Under the pieces are notes generated by a model. It did no database searches and was not told where the DNA came from. It saw only the letters and a list, made by a program, of their open reading frames with translations. Positions 61,923 to 64,000 of a stretch of 64,000 nucleotides of DNA are shown one piece after another; position 1 is the first letter of the stretch, and each line of letters opens with the position of its first letter. The stretch is from Bacillota bacterium (lineage in GTDB: Bacteria > Bacillota > Clostridia > Christensenellales > SZUA-584), in the NCBI GenBank assembly GCA_023459495.1, contig JAEWTL010000059.1:130455-194454 (forward strand). The letters run 5' to 3'. The translations under genes were made by a program, and so were the position numbers.

Positions 61923-63407
61923 TTGCTGAAGTATTCTGCTGAACAGCCGCAGAGGAAAAAAAGATATCGGCCGGAATATCCGCTAGTACCGCGTACCGTG
62001 CAGGACGTTCGCGTTTTTGTACCGGAAAAGCCGACGCAGCAACGCATGCTTCAGGACGCCTTGAAACAAGAGGCTGATACGGACGATGTGAAACGCCGTC
62101 GCATGAATATGCGCAGCATGCCAGGCGAAAACGGAATATATGAGGATGTAAGCCAAGATGACGTTCGGAAAACAACGAATGTCAATACAGCCCAGCATGC
62201 AGCATTGGATATTACCGCCGCTCAGATCAAAGCCGCTGCTCAGTCCCGGATGGCGAAAAAAATGATTGCAGTGCATTATGAAGATTCCGAAGATATCAGT
62301 AATGCCGCACAGCAGGACAAGCCCGCGCGCGCGTATGTGCCGCGGCATGCCGATCCGGAGGATCTGGAGGCTGCCGCGCTGGAGCAAATGCCTGGTCGGG
62401 CGTATGTACCGCGCCACGCGGCTTCGGATGATACGAAAACTGAAGAGAAGTCGGCTAAACAACCGGCCACAGAATATAGTACAAGGCGTGCGCGCAGACT
62501 GGCTGAAGCGAATCGTGAAATGGCTGAAATGCCGAGTGTACAGCAAACACGCACCGCAGTTCCCATGCCTGCCCCGAAAGCTTTGGAAATTGAGTCAGTC
62601 ATTCAGAGCCGAGTGCATCGGGTGAATAAGCCGATGCACGAAATAATAAGCGGCAACGCAGTGAGCATGCCTGAAAACCGCAAAGCGGCAACGCTGCGCG
62701 TGGTGGATGCTTCACTCTACGGGCAAGAAGGTTTTCAGCCGGAAACCCCGATGAGCAGAAACCGCGCCAATATTGTTCCGCTGAGAAACCGACCGCATCG
62801 ACTGGGTGATACGACGCCAATACAGGTGGAACGCGCACTGGAGCCTTCAAAGAAAAACTCCTCAAGGCGCCGCCGGAAAGCTGCGATGCAGCGCAATTCG
62901 GGAAAACCGATGAATCCGGAGAAACGCAAGAAGGGTATCATCCTGTTAAGCGTGGGATTGCTGGTTACGGTCGCGATACTGGTCTTGCTGATGCTGCCGG
63001 GCGGCTGGCTGACGAGGGAAGAGCCGCCGCTCAGCACGGTGGGCACGAGCGAACATTTTACCGACAACGGCATTGAAGGGAACGCGGCGGGAGCAGTGTC
63101 CACGCCGACCGCAACACCTGAGGCAACAGCAACGCCTGTCCCAACAGCTACACCGACTGTGACAGCAACGCCGACCGCAACGGTTTTGCCGACAGCGTCG
63201 CCGACGGCCACTGCCAAACCCACGGCAACGGCCACACCCAAGCCCACAGCGACGCCGAAGCCGACGACCCAGCCCACTGCAACAGTTCAGCCGACAGTTA
63301 CGCAGGCACCGACGGTGTCGCCAACGACAGCGCCTACGGCAGAGCCCACAGTCGCTCCTACAGTGGAACCCACCCAAGAGCCGTCAAGCGAAACAACTAC
63401 ACCATGA
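61923..63407 (+). CDS. Single-pass envelope protein with Thr/Pro extracellular tail, no enzyme domain
   Basis: The protein has 494 residues with TTG start 61923 after AGAGGTGAAGAGG. A basic, disordered cytoplasmic region of about 330 residues contains two copies of RAYVPRHA (62328-62351 and 62397-62420, 69 bases apart). One membrane helix follows (about 337-358, IILLSVGLLVTVAILVLLML), ending in PGGWLT like the PGG end of the two neighbours' helices. The C-terminus is only a TATPTPTA/TVQPT repeat ending TQEPSSETTTP. It shares promoter type and layout with the two hydrolases but has lost, or never had, hydrolase and wall-binding domains. Function unknown. Confidence 0.78.
   Translation: MLKYSAEQPQRKKRYRPEYPLVPRTVQDVRVFVPEKPTQQRMLQDALKQEADTDDVKRRRMNMRSMPGENGIYEDVSQDDVRKTTNVNTAQHAALDITAAQIKAAAQSRMAKKMIAVHYEDSEDISNAAQQDKPARAYVPRHADPEDLEAAALEQMPGRAYVPRHAASDDTKTEEKSAKQPATEYSTRRARRLAEANREMAEMPSVQQTRTAVPMPAPKALEIESVIQSRVHRVNKPMHEIISGNAVSMPENRKAATLRVVDASLYGQEGFQPETPMSRNRANIVPLRNRPHRLGDTTPIQVERALEPSKKNSSRRRRKAAMQRNSGKPMNPEKRKKGIILLSVGLLVTVAILVLLMLPGGWLTREEPPLSTVGTSEHFTDNGIEGNAAGAVSTPTATPEATATPVPTATPTVTATPTATVLPTASPTATAKPTATATPKPTATPKPTTQPTATVQPTVTQAPTVSPTTAPTAEPTVAPTVEPTQEPSSETTTP
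63096..63404 (+). repeat. Thr/Pro-rich repeat tail
   Basis: About 100 codons of Thr-Pro-Ala repeats (TPTATPEATATPVPTATPT and variants) form the external tail of the third envelope protein. Confidence 0.85.
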
Positions 63408-63419
63408 CGATACGCAGAA

Positions 63420-63443
63420 GCCGCGGTATGCCGCGGCTTTTTT
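63420..63443 (+). terminator. Terminator of the third envelope gene
   Basis: GCCGCGG, loop TATG, CCGCGGC, then TTTTTT. The stem is identical to that of the terminator at 60289. Confidence 0.9.
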
Positions 63444-63511
63444 GCTATCGTAGAAAAAACCACACGCTGAGCGTGTGGAAGAGAGGATAGCTTTAGCGAT
63501 TGAATGAAAGA

Positions 63512-63572
63512 ACCTCCAAAGGTAGAATTAGGGAAGGTTTCGCCAACCGCAACTAAAACTACCAAAGGAGGT
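63512..63572 (+). promoter_or_regulatory. Hairpin sequestering the tnpA ribosome binding site
   Basis: ACCTCC (63512-63517) pairs with GGAGGT (63567-63572), and GGTAG (63521-63525) with CTACC (63559-63563), around a symmetric AAA/AAA internal loop. The whole Shine-Dalgarno is in the stem, as in IS200, where such a structure silences transposase translation. Confidence 0.7.
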
Positions 63573-63580
63573 ATCCAGAA

Positions 63581-64000
63581 ATGGACGAGAGCAGTTTATC
63601 ACATACAAGGTGGGACTGCAAATACCATATCGTGTTTAGCCCGAAGTATCGCAGGGAAGTGATATATGGGAAGCTAAAGAAAGACATAGGACAAATACTA
63701 CGGGAATTATGTGAGCATAAGGAAGTAGAGATTGTCGAGGCGAATGCATGTGTAGATCATATCCATATGCTGGTGAGAATACCACCGAAGATGAGCGTAT
63801 CGTACTTTATGGGGTATCTGAAGGGGAAAAGCACGCTGATGATATTTGAAAGGCATGCAAACCTGAAGTACAGATACGGACGGAGGCAATTCTGGTGCAA
63901 AGGATACTATGTTAGCACGGTAGGCCTAAACAAGGAGAAGGTAAGCAAGTACATCAGAGAACAGCAAGATGAAGATATGAAGAACGATCAGGCAACAGCG
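63581..64000 (+). CDS. tnpA: IS200/IS605-family transposase TnpA (3' end outside window)
   Basis: The open frame of 140 codons from ATG 63581 runs to the window edge without a stop. It starts MDESSLSHTRWDCKYHIVFSP, typical of Y1 transposases. The HUH motif is VDHIHMLV, and further family blocks are FMGYLKGKSTLMIF, FWCKGYYVSTVG and YIREQQ, the last holding the catalytic Tyr. The enzyme cuts and joins single-stranded DNA at the hairpin ends. AAAGGAGGT lies at 63564-63572, within the inhibitory hairpin. Only the last few residues seem to be missing. Confidence 0.95.
   Translation, partial: MDESSLSHTRWDCKYHIVFSPKYRREVIYGKLKKDIGQILRELCEHKEVEIVEANACVDHIHMLVRIPPKMSVSYFMGYLKGKSTLMIFERHANLKYRYGRRQFWCKGYYVSTVGLNKEKVSKYIREQQDEDMKNDQATA

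Larger units (their letters stand above)
63455..64000 (+). mobile_element. IS200/IS605-type insertion sequence, left part (runs off window)
   Basis: A Y1-transposase gene is preceded by a subterminal hairpin at 63460-63478 (CCACACGC-TGA-GCGTGTGG), the sort of left-end structure IS200/IS605 elements use in place of terminal inverted repeats. No tnpB is in view. The element begins just after the terminator of the third envelope gene, so it does not break a gene. The exact left boundary is estimated. Confidence 0.85.

Noticed and set aside
63096..63404. CRISPR-like short repeats
   Set aside because: The periodicity follows codons of a Thr/Pro-rich protein tail; there are no constant repeats with unique spacers.

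Overview
The window is a dense, GC-rich (clearly above 50% by eye) stretch of a low-GC-type Gram-positive (Firmicutes/Clostridia) chromosome. The pointers are strong Shine-Dalgarno sites, a dgt-dnaG-sigA-trmK-nif3 block, SleB-like and GerMN cell-surface genes, a WalRK-like two-component pair, an ECF transporter S component and frequent TTG/GTG starts. PPDK, an iron-dependent alcohol dehydrogenase and a Crp/Fnr-ferredoxin pair fit an anaerobic or fermentative life. Two chemoreceptors, one with a sigma-28-like promoter, suggest motility. Species cannot be named from the sequence.

Layout: 1-1300 holds the end of ppdK and a small membrane-protein gene broken by an in-frame UGA behind a palindromic promoter. 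1497-8190 is dgt-dnaG-sigA-trmK-nif3-zinc ribbon protein and the RNase P RNA. 8264-13374 holds two tandem paralogous chemoreceptors on the minus strand. 13604-24548 is a 2774-residue cyclic beta-glucan synthase-like protein translationally coupled to a YgiQ-type radical SAM protein and a nicotinamidase-like hydrolase. 24691-29306 is an OmpR-type regulator, its kinase and two GerMN lipoproteins. asnB is convergent. 31225-35749 is an ECF S component, MBL hydrolase, comEC and holA. rpsT is on the minus strand, followed by tRNA-Arg, tRNA-His and tRNA-Gln, a FlxA-like gene, and DUF362, archaeal-type phosphoglycerate mutase, Fe-ADH and LysM genes. Two DUF4203-like membrane proteins, argJ with a DUF5808-like protein, and a Crp/Fnr regulator divergent from a ferredoxin-type protein follow. 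Then come an aminoacyl-transferase-like gene and an Eis-like GNAT. 47634-54031 is the F1Fo ATP synthase operon. A GGDEF-EAL protein, a TetR-flavodoxin pair, three related cell-envelope genes and the start of an IS200-type element close the window.

Two observations stand out. First, the ATP synthase operon lacks a separate delta gene: the C-terminal (b-binding) domain of delta is fused in frame to the N-terminus of alpha, while the delta N-terminal domain and the normal alpha N-terminal docking helix are not recognisable. Second, the three envelope genes at 58.8-63.4 kb each carry the same promoter design: a direct repeat matching or close to the WalR box (TGTWAH-N5-TGTWAH) placed 6-7 bp before a TTGACT-N17-TATYAT promoter. 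This suggests a small cell-wall regulon, possibly run by the WalRK-like pair in the same window.

Most genes are packed into translationally coupled operons with ATGA or TAATG overlaps, and intrinsic terminators are clear. No CRISPR array, prophage or rRNA operon is visible.
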